From Ornithodoros turicata (Eukaryota > Arthropoda > Arachnida > Ixodida > Argasidae): a DNA stretch of 64,000 bases. The first letter of the stretch is position 1; each line of letters begins with the position of its first letter. The notes below the pieces were generated by a model. It searched no databases, was not told the origin of the DNA, and saw nothing but the letters and a program-made list of their open reading frames with translations. This document shows, piece by piece, positions 53,760 to 64,000 of this stretch. The DNA lies in assembly GCF_037126465.1 (NCBI RefSeq), contig NC_088203.1, positions 90,334,668 through 90,398,667 of the forward strand. The letters run 5' to 3'. Both the position numbers and the translations under genes were made by a program.

Positions 53760-56734
53760 TATACATGTCTTTCGCCTCACGCCGCGATGAGCCACATGCA
53801 GCAGCGCTGACTAGGATGGCCTTCTAGCCAAGGACTAAAAAAGAAAAATTGTGTCGTAGAGAACCTACATGATCGGCGAACAAACAAAAGGGACGCAGCA
53901 CTGGATGGGCTAAAACATGTTAAAGGATAGAAGAAAATTCATCTGCGCTACGGGGTAGGAGATATCAGGGACGTGACGTCACGCGCTGGGAAGAGGGTGG
54001 CATCCAAGAGGAAAGAGTCCACGTATAAGTGTCGAACTCAACCAGCGCGTGTCACGCATGTTAGATGTGGACTCTATGACGCGAGGTGAGCTAAGAACGG
54101 AAATCGGGAACGACGTCCAGAGATCCAGACGACGGCAAGCCGAGGCAAATGTTGCGTCACAGCTTGAGTAACGTGGTTTGAAGTGCCCCCGATTATTTTG
54201 GCTTCAACGTTAAAAGGAGGACATTGTGATCGCATATGCAGCCATGCGAACTTTTTCCCAACATGAAGATGTCACTAACTCTTATGTGTAAATCAAATGT
54301 TCATCGTGCTTCATTCCTATTTATTCAACTCATACGTACTAGCAATCGATGCTACACAACTGACTTTTACGTGGTGCACGCAGTTGCTTATCAACCGGTC
54401 AATAAGCTTTTCTTCACACCTACCGAAACAAAGATGATCGAATGAAAAAAGACGCGATAGCGAACAACACAGTCCCAAGCAGACTGCTGAAAGCGCGAGC
54501 ATGTACGGCTGGATCTAGATTGTAAATCTTCAGAAGAACTACGCTGATAAGACAGCACACCCGCTAGCACCCTCTCCACTGACGAAAAGAAAAGCCAGGA
54601 GTACGGCTGTCGAAAAGCACGCGCCATTAGGCTGCAGTAGGGATAGATTTGAGCCACTACGGCGTTAGCTGTATTAAGTATGGAAAATAAAAGCCAGGAA
54701 CGCAGGACGATATTTGCTTTTTTTTTTTTTCGTTGTCTGAAATTGCGCTTATTTTGATAGATTTTGAGAGATGACGACAACAGAAAGTCGCCAGATAATC
54801 GCAAATCAAACAAAAACAACAGAAAGTCGTGATTTCTTAACTTTTTTTGTAGTTTCGAGGTGAACGACATATCTACAGTATCTAAAAAATGCAGATGACA
54901 TTGACAGGGCAACGAGCATTATTGTGGTCAAAAGAGAGCAGAGTAATGTGTTATAATACAAACCGACCACGTGACCGCCTTTTACTATTGCGCTTTCCTC
55001 GCTAGAGAGGCTCCTGCGTTAGCGAGGAAGCCTGACATCCTATAGCTGTATCATAAATTGCCTTCAAGTATTAATAAGCCCCCCCCCCCCCACCCAAAAG
55101 AAAAAGGAAAAAGGAGAGAGCGAAAAAGAAGAAACAAAACCGCTGTCTATACAAACGGTGTGTTCAGCCACTCGGAGTTTCGGAATATATAGATCGGTTT
55201 TATAGTTCAGCGTCATGCGCGTGCGTGCATGGTTGTCCTACTTCCCTCATCTTACATGCGTATCCCTAGGTTCTCTGCACTGCCGAACCTTCCAGCCTTC
55301 AGCGTTTTTTTCGTCTAGACGACACTATCTACGTCACCGCGACATATCCACGCCAACATTCACTCAACTTATAGACCTATCGTGCCTCAGAATACCTTGT
55401 TTCTACAAGCAAACTGAATGTTGGTTCGTTAGGCACACTTTAGCCCGCCAATTTTAGTCAAATCTTTTATTTGTGTATGTCTCAAATTTTGCAACCATGT
55501 CAAATTTTTTAGCTTTTTTTTGTGCGCTATTTCATAAATACGATTGTACATTCGGTCTTCTCGAACGGGCCTCGAATTATTCCGGGAGTCAGTATGAAAA
55601 CATATGACGATATACAGGTGGTCCTTTGTTAGGTGCCACAGTTGTTATTAAAAATTTATGAGAGCCCCGGACGTGCCATTTGGGCGCCTAACATACCTGA
55701 CCTCTCGGATATCTTTCCTAGCCGGTCGCATCAGTGTTCGATGGCTAACTAAAATGGTATACATAATTAGCTTTACCAATTTTCAAAGATAAGAGATTGG
55801 CCGAATGACAGCATCGAATCCCTTGGAGTCATTGTACATTCTCTATGGCCGACACATTGGTGTCTATAATTATGAACCTATCCTCGATAAACTTGGTTTG
55901 ACAACCCTAGCACATCGTAGAACCTCAGATATCACATTTTTCTATGCAAAGTAGCACATGTTTCGTCTTAAACTGTCGTAGGTCTATTTTCTGCCGGTCA
56001 TTTTAGTTCTTTCTTGTGTTTTCATCCTTCCTTCATCATCTTCACATAATGTTCCACGTGCAGTGGGGTAGGGTGCGCACCTCCGCGGTGAAACACCCCA
56101 TCTCATCGTCATCATTTATTGTTGTTTTTGTTGTGCCGTTCACTCCGACCACACCTTTATTTTATGTTTTGTTTGATTGCTCACAGTTTAGCAGATACCA
56201 ACAGACTTCGTAACAGCCGTAATGTACACACGTTTGCTCTTTATAACAACCTCAACGATGTTAGTTCTCCTAACAGCTGTCAAGTTTTTAGTTTTTTATA
56301 TCCTATACCCTTACCACGTGAAGTAACACACAAGTATTTGCTCTTCGTATTGTTATTTCTTGCTTGTCTTCTTTATCTGTTGTAGTCTCTTCAGCGGCGA
56401 GCCATTTCCCAAACCTGTGGTTGCGCGTGGCCTTGAACGTCGGCTTCGCCGCTACGCGTTCGTGCGGCGTTTGAAGGCTCCTTTACAGGTTCAAAATTTG
56501 GAACCCGAATGGAACCTTGAAGATGCCACTATTCATGCCCAAAAAATTGCTCAAAAGTTTTGTCCTGGCAGAGGCAAGATGCCATTAGAGAACGAATGCA
56601 AAGCGCTGCCAGCAGAATATGTAGCACGCGCTTTTCGTTCCAGAATACACAGGCTCTATGGGAGCCATTTTAGGTGAAGCCTGCTTTACGTTTTGTCCCT
56701 AATTCTTGGGCATGATGTAATTGCATTTTATTTA

Positions 56735-57076
56735 TACATACATCTTTGCTCATTTTTGATTCGGTCTACTTACATTACGTGATGTAAAACTTCATACCGG
56801 CAGTCGTCTGCTACGAAGAAGCGGTTGTACCGCTCTTCTGGCCAGTCACTTCTGCAAGCAGCCATTTCTGCAATTCTGAGCCTTCTCAACATGCCTTTCT
56901 CCATGCAGATGGCGTTGATAAAAGTGGGCGCAAAAATCCGTCGTTTTCGTCTGTGACCAGTGATATCCATTTCAATCCGAATCAACCAATTTTCTTTAAA
57001 ATGGTGGCACGCAATAAATAAGAGCGAGGTATAGGTACCGGATGGATGTAATAATGGACAACTGTATTTCGACCTG
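56735..57076. other. Short gene-free stretch
   Basis: No gene recognised. The minus-strand ORF that starts near 57135 runs into this region without any domain motif. Confidence 0.4.
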
Positions 57077-58371
57077 CACTCTAAACCAGGTAACGCATAT
57101 GTAACGGTTAAGTACCGCTTGGCCAAGTGGTACATTTAAAAAAAAAATGTACCTCTTAAATTTAAGAGGTACACGCGCCCTCACATGCGGTACATGCAAC
57201 GGATAGCGCGCAGCGATTTAGGCCTACCTGTTGGGGTGGTTCCCCTCCTCTACGATATATTAACAGCCCCAGGAAGCTACGCTGTACGATAAATATCACA
57301 AACAAATACCTTTATTCGAAAATTACATCAATTTCAGGGGTGGTGCTTGTCCACTGCGAGCGTGCATGGTCATGATGCACAAATGCCGAACACACGGGGC
57401 GCAACGTATGTGGATGAACGCTGACCACTGCATCTCTCCTTCACCATTGCAGCTGCCCTGTGGTCACGCTTCTTTATCTCCTCCACACCTTTAGATTGCT
57501 GTTCTTCCCCAACTTCCGTTTCTTCCGCAAAACGTAACACCAACCACAGAAGATGATTGACTAACCCATTTACGACATCGCCTGGACGTAACCTAGGAGA
57601 AAATACAATGTAAAAAAATCCAACAACCGAAACAGCTTGCCTGAATAACATGCCTACTTGCTTGTGTAATCCAGGTACAAAGTGCAATCTAGGCTTCTCT
57701 AATTCACGCATCAACGTTCGCGCATGAAGCGCAAAGTTCGTTGTCTCCGTCCCTCAGTCGTTGTGTTCAGCCTGCCGGTGATCAGGACCACTGGGAATCA
57801 GAGCGAAGATGAACGAAAATGCGTCGTGCGGACGAATAATTACTTCATAGATATAATACGCACCTTAAATGACTCCAATATTGAAAGCGTCGAACGAGTT
57901 TCTTCAAAGACCGAGCAGACTCGTCCTCGCTCCCCAACGTTTCAAAACAAAATGATTTGCCAGCGATTGCAAGAAGCGCATTCTTCCTAAACGTGCGATC
58001 CCTCACGGTCACAGGTTCTAGTTATTGCACTTCTTTGATACAATGGTATCCATTACGGCACTGCTGCATAAGGGAATTTATTGACTGGTATTCGGAATCA
58101 CGCGAAATATTTTTGCAGCGCATGGAGATCGTGAGAAGGCGTTCGTACTCATGCGCCGGAAACACGCGGTGCACATGAGGTACCGCTGCTATAGACCGCG
58201 TTTAAACGTACCTAGCCGGAACGGATGTGTCTCGGAGCCCTTGTACCGCTTCAAATTTCGCAGTGGTCGCGAACTGTACTTGCTGGTTGAGGACTGTACC
58301 TCATCTGTACCGCTTGGCCCAGGTGCGGGTCCTCTTTCATCCGGTACATACCGGGTGCCGGATTTAGAGTG
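57077..58371. mobile_element. Element with CACTCTAAA ends, 2-bp duplication (copy 2)
   Basis: The left end CACTCTAAACCAGGTAACGC and the reverse complement of the right end (CACTCTAAATCCGGCACCCG) share the terminus of the 49316-50910 element. TG flanks both sides (57075-57076, 58372-58373). Subterminal regions are packed with GGTACA/TGTACC units and a hairpin (GGTACATTT...AAATGTACC at about 57131-57165), in the place where copy 1 uses GTAAGGG units. A minus-strand ORF of 114 codons (57370-57714) has no motif I recognise. The body is 1295 bp. Confidence 0.75.
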
Positions 58372-60119
58372 TGTGATTGGCTAGATACCTCAAAAAGTGG
58401 GTGGAGCCTCAGGTACAGGCAGGTCGCCTTAATGACCAGATTCCCTTTGGCATACACGGCACTGTCCTGTCGTGGAATCAGCCGCCCTCTTTCGGTCGCT
58501 CTTTCAGCTTTTACGCCTGTCCAGTGACGCAAGAAGAAACCGGAGCCATTGGAGTTCACGTCAGCGTGGCTCAACCGCATGTCTAATGCGAAACTCATGA
58601 AAAACTCATCATGATCTGTGTATCTGCGTGTATGCGGATGATGGCGGTGTGGTCATGTATCATGGGATGGCTATATGCTCCACAAGACGATCTATCGCAT
58701 GACTATGACTCAACTTGGTTAGACACTCGGCTCCAACAGGCGAGTAGAAAATGGGGACTACGAATATCCGGAACTCTTGCGGCTGTGAGAGGCATCTGCG
58801 CCAATGAGGCGGCCGCGTGCGAGATCATGCGCGTGCGTGAACCAATAGGAACCTTCCAGGCTCTCGCTCCCTTGACGTCAGAGGTCTGCGCCGAAGTTTG
58901 CTCGCTTGCATCTCGCCAGCTACGACGCCTAGAAAAATCTGCGCACCACACTTCGGTTTTGTCTTCGTGTCGCGCGTTCTATCGTCGTCTCGTCGCCGCT
59001 TTTTTTTTTTTTTTTTCCAATCGTTTTACGCAGACCGATCGTGCCAACTCCAGTTTTCCGAAAGAACTGCGTTAGTGGCTCCACTGATGGTGTATCCAGA
59101 TTGGTGCTTTGTGCTCTGGTTTCCGGTGTCGCCCCGGATGACAGCGACGAGACAAGACAGAATCTAGCAGAGTCGGCCGCTCGCGACGTCACGGAGGAAA
59201 CAAATAAGCTGCTTCGCTGACCCGTCGCGTGGCAAGAAATGTGTTGTCGCTCAAGAGTTGTCGCTCCATGTGGTTTAGCCTTAAGGGACTTCGGTGACGA
59301 GAAAACCAAGACCCTCGTATAGCGGACAAGAGTAAGACTTCTCTAGTATAGAGCTTAACCACGGGATTGCCTGCTTTGATTCCATATTAGCAGACCCTAA
59401 TTGGTAGGCTTTTCATATTGTCGAGCAGAACAACAGAGGGACACTTTCAATTCGAGGAAGTCCACATCAGGCTATCCCCGGGATTCGCTATATACTACAC
59501 ACAACGGCTGCAGCGAAGTAAGATTATGTAGGCGGCTATTTGACGTGAATCAGTGCTGCCATTTTTTCTCGATGTGAAGTAGCCGAATTCAGGTAAAAAG
59601 TCGCGAGTTCTAAGATATAGATACGTATAATTGTGCCAAAATTATCGTCTCCTAGCTCCAACTAATGACTGTGATATCTATTTATCGCTTTCATCAATGA
59701 ATCTTTCGCTTTTCTTTCTGCAATCATTCTGCAACCACTGTTCTGTAGAATGCAGTCATCTGGTATGCATTTTTCGCTTGGCCATCAGCTTCTTTGTCTA
59801 GGTGAGCTTCCTCTCAGCGCGTGCCACATAGCTTGTGGTATTCTTTATTCTTTTGCTGATTTGAATAACTTACATTACACTGTAACTGCGAAATCGAAAA
59901 TAAATTTTATATAGCAACGTAAGTAATGTATTATTGATAGCTGATGCGTTGATTGATTTCGTCTACTTATAGATGAGTACTAATTAGGCTAAAGCAGGGC
60001 TTTCACAACTTTGATTTCATTTTCTAATTCAGGATTAGACGACACTGCGGTGTCGCTTTGGCACAGTACAATGAGGCAAATTCGCAGCAGCCAGAATTTA
60101 TGTGAAGGAGAACAACAGA
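58372..60119. other. Stretch with repeat fragments, no recognised gene
   Basis: GCCATACACGGCACTGTCC-type sequence near 58449 is related in inverted form to 45600-45640. A T run is at 59000-59016. The ORF at 58611-59075 (154 codons) shows no domain and ends in low complexity. I see no exon matching the IgSF gene. Confidence 0.4.
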
Positions 60120-60490
60120 AGGTCAGTAACTTGTTAAAGGATCACTAAAATGACCCCCAAAATGTATTTCGTTTTTCGCTGCGGAGTGTTCTGCAACGAA
60201 ACAAATAAGCTTCTGCGAAAGAACGACTATAGAGCGCGGGCGAGTCATCTGTTCCGCACAACTTTCGAGAATCCTCCACTCCTGAAAATGACCGTATCTG
60301 AGAACGAAGCAACTTCGTAACGTAACGCTGTCCCCGGGCAGGTGATTCGCGACGTACAGCGGTAGAGCTGAAGCAAGTACAAGCGGCGCCTGAGCTGAGA
60401 TGAGAGAAACAAAGAAAAATCACAGGACTGTTACGGTTGTGTAACGCCGATTTCGGCGACAGCACCGTCGGCGTTGGGCCGTCATTTTAA
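60120..60490. repeat. Probable dispersed element with CACTAAAATGA end
   Basis: The left part GGATCACTAAAATGACCCCC and the right part GGGCCGTCATTTTAACC are loosely inverted, about 360 bp apart. No ORF motif. The assignment to a MITE rests only on these ends. Confidence 0.35.
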
Positions 60491-60839
60491 CCGTCTAGTT
60501 GTAGTCGAGATAGTGGAGGCCAATTCAAAGGCAGTGCTGTGAGGTCATTCTTGAACCACACACGATCGTACACCGAGCAACCGTACCCAAAAGGGGTTCT
60601 CGCTGAAGCGTTGAAATCGTAAAAGGACAGAAGAGAAGCTGGGAGAGAGAGTGATGAGAGTGCTGGGAGAGAGTGAGGAACGAGTGTCGTACGGTTTAAA
60701 TTTGTGCTGCAACATAAAAAAAAAAAAAAAAAAACGTACGGAACTCGTAGGCGCCACCGTTCGTAACACGCTATGCCTACCGTATCGATCATGGCGGCTC
60801 ATATGTTGGGATGCTCCTCTTGTCTGGCTGGGTTTCTAG

Positions 60840-61200
60840 TTATTATGAGAGTTCTATGCGCTGAAGTGCCTAGTGTAGACCTTTGTGGCCCATTCGGCTT
60901 TCGCTTGCCTCGGACACCTCTTTGTCTACGCTTCGGGGGCCACGTACTGGAGGGTCTTACCTCTGAGTCCGGCTTGCCTCTGCTTCGCCTGCACGCACTG
61001 CAGGGTCTTCGCGTCTATGTTTTTTTCCTCAGCTTCGGGTGCCACACCTTGAGATCGTGGCGTCGCACTTTCTTCCTGGCGGCCTCGGCTGCACGACGAG
61101 CTGTCTTCGCAAGTTCTGCGCTTGCGTTCGCATTCTCGTGCCCGTCGCAAAGCTTGTGCGTCAGCAGGTCCCGGTGTTTTTGCTCAAGTGCCATGCGCTG
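60840..61200 (-). pseudogene. Degenerate coding minisatellite (AR/E-rich repeat protein)
   Basis: On the minus strand, units of roughly 45 bases with CTGCAGTGCGTGCAGGCGAA / CTCCAGTACGTGGCCCCCGA / CTCAAGGTGTGGCACCCGAA recur. In one frame they give VAPEAEEKN and QAKQRQAGLRGKTLQYVAPEA; a preceding segment gives ELAKTARRAAEAARKKVRRHD. This looks like a decayed gene for a protein with short Arg/Glu/Ala repeats (RRxDPxVxAxEAE type). Stops split every frame. Confidence 0.4.
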
Positions 61201-61436
61201 ATCTCTATGTATAAAGGCGGGATCGCGCATAGGAGAGGGGCTCGTGGGAGAGAGGTGCGGCAACCGGCCGCCATGTTGGAGGGCCCACTGGCTCCAGCTG
61301 CTCCCATAGGAAACAATGGGAAGCGATTTGATTTGGAGTATTTATTGGCGCTTTAAACGCTCCTCATTGCTGATTAGCACGCATCTTTCTTAGGAATCAG
61401 TGTGCTGATGCATTCCAAACGTGCTTCAACCGTGTT

Positions 61437-61479
61437 CCTCTAGTTTTTAATGGTAATTTTTTACCATTAAAACTAGAGG
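61437..61479. repeat. 19-bp stem hairpin
   Basis: CCTCTAGTTTTTAATGGTAA pairs with TTACCATTAAAACTAGAGG around a short T loop, with one bulge. It lies in gene-free sequence and probably marks a small palindromic repeat. Confidence 0.65.
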
Positions 61480-61819
61480 AATTTTTTCTTCTCCGCTGCA
61501 TGTATTCCGAATAGGGGGTCATAACTGTCGTGCACAGGGCGCGTACGCATGAAGGTGAATTTGGTGAATGGCAACCTATAAAGTTAATTATTTTTACTCA
61601 GAAAGGTTTTACACTGTCTGTTATTGTAAGGTACCTCAGTTTTTATATTTTTTGTTTGTTTTCGTTTGTGTTCGGTTTTCGTGTGGTGTTCCGCGGTTCT
61701 CGTTCGTTATTATGTGATTTGGTATTGTACGGTTCTCGTTTGACTTTTTCCATTATCGTATTATGTTCTACGAGTGTCTGTGTGTGTGTGCTAAAATAAG
61801 ACCTCGATCCTTATTCTGA

Positions 61820-61925
61820 AGCGGCTCGTTATTTTATTCACCACATCGCCACCAGTAATGAGGTGGAGTAGACCTTGGCAGTGAAACTCCCCATTCCTCA
61901 TCTTAAAATAACGTTATTGTCACGA
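61820..61925 (-). repeat. Dispersed (GTT)n-tailed repeat, diverged copy
   Basis: CACATCGCCACCAGTAATGAGGTGGAGTAG, GTGAAACTCCCCATTCCTCATC and AAAATAACGTTATTG correspond to the family body. The (GTT)n tail is reduced to a short remnant. Confidence 0.55.
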
Positions 61926-64000
61926 GTGCTTTGCAGTTGTTCAGCTGTCAGCGTATTTCATTACAGAAATTCGAAGCGCTGTGCACGAAGAGCATGCACA
62001 TGCATGACTGATCACACACGCTGTAGGAGCAACTACACATACGAGGTTAACACAGCAGTTTATTTGCTTCCACCGTACCTCACAGATTAAAAGAACAGTG
62101 GAACAAATTGGCATATTGGCGTAGGTTCTGCATCCGGTTCTTCGGCACAGCTGAGTGACTGTGAGGGGAACCTGCAAGCACAAGCGCATTGGTTATAGAA
62201 AATACATGGTCTTGAGATCTGTAGGAGCAGTCACACATACTTTCTTAGAAGGCAATGGCACCAGCGAAGTGCAAACAAGTCCGAGTTGTCAGATGCACGC
62301 GATACGAATAAACAGATTTTTCTTCAAAATAAAGAGCTTACCTGTGAAAAATTATCCCTCTTTCTCTGTCCGCGTGAAGTGTACTCAAAGCTGCAACAAA
62401 CTGGCATGACATGCCCTTTAATTTAAAAGAAATTTTAAAGAATACGGGCAGCACCGCTTGAACTAAAGGCAGACGACAGGATGCGATGATCCCACCAATA
62501 TGGCGGCCGGTGACCACGCTGTGGAGCACCCTATGGGCAATCCAGCCTATACTATAGAGGTCAGTGGTGCCATGCTAACGTTGTCCTCCTCCTCGTCGTC
62601 ATTACTCCAATCGCCATGCTAACGTCGTCGTCGTCGTCGTTGTCGTCACTAATGCTGTGCTCGCTTTTCCTTCTGCGGACAACGCCGACGCCGCTGTCTC
62701 GGGGATTCATGATGTACAAGTGCAAACCAAGAAACAAGTACACTAGCATCATCATGAATCTAAAGTACAAACGAGCCGAGCCTCTTGCAATTTTGATCTC
62801 GGGGAAACAAGGCAACCACAACAGACGCTGTAAAAAGACGCGGGACTTACCTACGTCACGCGAGCATTGTGTCGGCCGTCCGCAGCTGCTTTCTTCAACT
62901 CTTGTTGTAAATTTGATCGCGCAGCTTTAATACACCACAGAGTAAAAATACTTCGCATGGTGAAACCTTGACGAATGAGACAGGGTTTCGAGCCATTTTA
63001 AATGTCACATCATTGCTCCTTTAATATCAGAGGGACCTTACTCTCAGCCAGTGTTGCCACCTTGAGCGCGTAGTAGTATTGTCAACAGTTCTAGTGATTA
63101 TTTTGCACATCCTACATCTACCAGGCTTGTCAAATTTCACTCGTTTCCCTTCGGCTGTGTGCTTCTACCCTGAACCGAGGTACCTTTCCGTGTATTGTGA
63201 ACTAGACATATAACCGAGCGTTCTTGCTTGTCACTGTCGCCAAAAATACTTCAATAAGTTGTGCAAAATCGCTAAATATTCACTAATCCCAGTACACGAA
63301 AAATGCCGTAAATGCGAAATGCGCCAGAGTAGCCAAACGTCGCCACATTTAGCGACAAAATAGCAGAAGCGGGAACACTGATGAGCGTCACAGTTTCCAC
63401 CCTTTGACAGCGAGCGAGGCTGTTTGAGTCAACAGCTGTAAACTTTTATGTGTCAACCTCTTTCTTAATTAATAACACAAAGGTCCAAGCTCTAATGGAC
63501 AGTGACTTATCTCGCCTTTGTTGCCTTCTCTCACTCGAGCATACTGAGATGACACTTGCAAGGGTAGTGCAAACCGAAGCGTTCAAAGATAATAGAAAAA
63601 AAATGGGCTTAAGCAATTTAAACTTTCTGAAAGCGGTACGACGCCTCATCATTGAAGTCGTTGGATGCGACCTCTTACTGCCTCGTCCCGGCTTGAGGAA
63701 AACGCGGTTCAACATCTACTGGGATGATATTATATGTGTAGAGAACGATCAACTGAAGTGTCTCATCACCACGCCCGGAGTTTATGTAGGAAAGATGGCG
63801 TTGCTAAATATCACCCTGAACTTTTTCAATATCTGGCTACCCTACGCCATCTACTCCACTACAGATACCCATCGAGCAGGCAGTCTTGTTAGACGTAAAC
63901 CTCACAATGTGCCCTGTGAAGAGGAGCGGTTTTCTTTCTTTTCTTTTTTTCACGTCCATTTATTCGTTAATTTCTGCTTTTGCATCTCCATCTACTCTGG
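61926..64000. other. Terminal stretch with no recognised gene
   Basis: (GTC)n at about 62625-62645 is a microsatellite; its mirrored neighbour GTCCTCCTCCTCGTCGTC lies at 62581. GGTTTCGAGCCATTTTAAATGTCACATC with TGCTCCTTTAA near 62985-63022 resembles the end of a common tick-type MITE. GATGGCGxxxCTA near 63793 is common intergenic sequence. No ORF has a recognisable domain. Confidence 0.4.

Larger units (their letters stand above)
52240..56734. repeat. Right arm of the giant inverted repeat
   Basis: This is the inverted counterpart of 45984-49250. It is longer because it gained a solo LTR (52519-52821) and a TA-flanked MITE (52885-53759); minus these it is about 3.3 kb. The outer edge ends CCCTAATTCTTGGGCATGATG near 56700-56720. 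Poly-A/T and poly-C tracts (54718-54730, 55080-55091) have matching tracts in the left arm. Confidence 0.88.

Noticed and set aside
58611..59075. 154-codon ORF as a gene
   Set aside because: It ends in poly-Phe from a T run, has no domain, and an equally long ORF runs antisense.
1..64000. CRISPR array, bacterial operons, rRNA or microRNA genes
   Set aside because: No regularly spaced direct repeats with unique spacers, no operon-like ORF runs, and no conserved rRNA segments. The sequence is eukaryotic, and hairpins seen belong to repeats.

Overview
The window is metazoan nuclear DNA. It has long introns, almost no continuous coding sequence, and a dense, nested layer of transposable elements. 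The mix (Jockey-like, L1/Tx1-like and ORF1p LINE remnants, Ty3/gypsy and BEL/Pao LTR elements, DD34D mariner, many hAT and PIF/Harbinger MITEs, and a dispersed repeat with a (GTT)n tail) and the proteins visible suggest an arthropod. My inference is a chelicerate, most likely a hard tick; no single feature proves the species.

The only host gene I can support is on the + strand. It is a Sidestep-type immunoglobulin-superfamily cell-surface protein, seen as three internal exons at 2772-2890, 21497-21704 and 30459-30569. Reading phases agree across both junctions (phase 0, then phase 1). Joined, the exons give a split V-set Ig1 (Cys in strand B, Trp in strand C, DSDAGAYLC in strand F) and the start of Ig2. 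The signal-peptide exon and all later exons are outside the window or not recognised. Introns are about 18.6 kb and 8.75 kb.

Layout. 1-2700: palindrome, GTAATTA-rich repeat, hAT-like MITE and a dispersed repeat. 2772-21496: first long intron, with a LINE fragment bounded by a 12-bp target duplication, an apparently intact mariner (6724-8052), several MITEs, tandem duplications, a LINE ORF1p pseudogene, a miniature LTR element and a minus-strand LINE ending next to exon 2. 21705-30458: second intron, with a decayed minus-strand Ty3/gypsy element containing part of another LTR element, and a hAT inside a hAT inside a repeat. 30570-45000: Harbinger MITE, solo LTR, inverted BEL/Pao LTRs with a broken gag, paired palindromic MITEs, and a hAT carrying a 306-bp-arm foldback. 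45984-56734: a very large inverted repeat (arms about 3.3 kb) with an unrecognised ORF in each arm, later hit by three other insertions. 57077-64000: a second element with CACTCTAAA termini, a degenerate coding minisatellite and repeats.

Most features do not work together as a pathway. The window is an IgSF gene whose introns (and probably downstream sequence) have accumulated mobile DNA. The items most worth follow-up are the giant inverted repeat with its unknown protein, the CACTCTAAA-terminus element family with a 2-bp target duplication, the CCCAAGCAGC palindromic MITEs, and the intact mariner.
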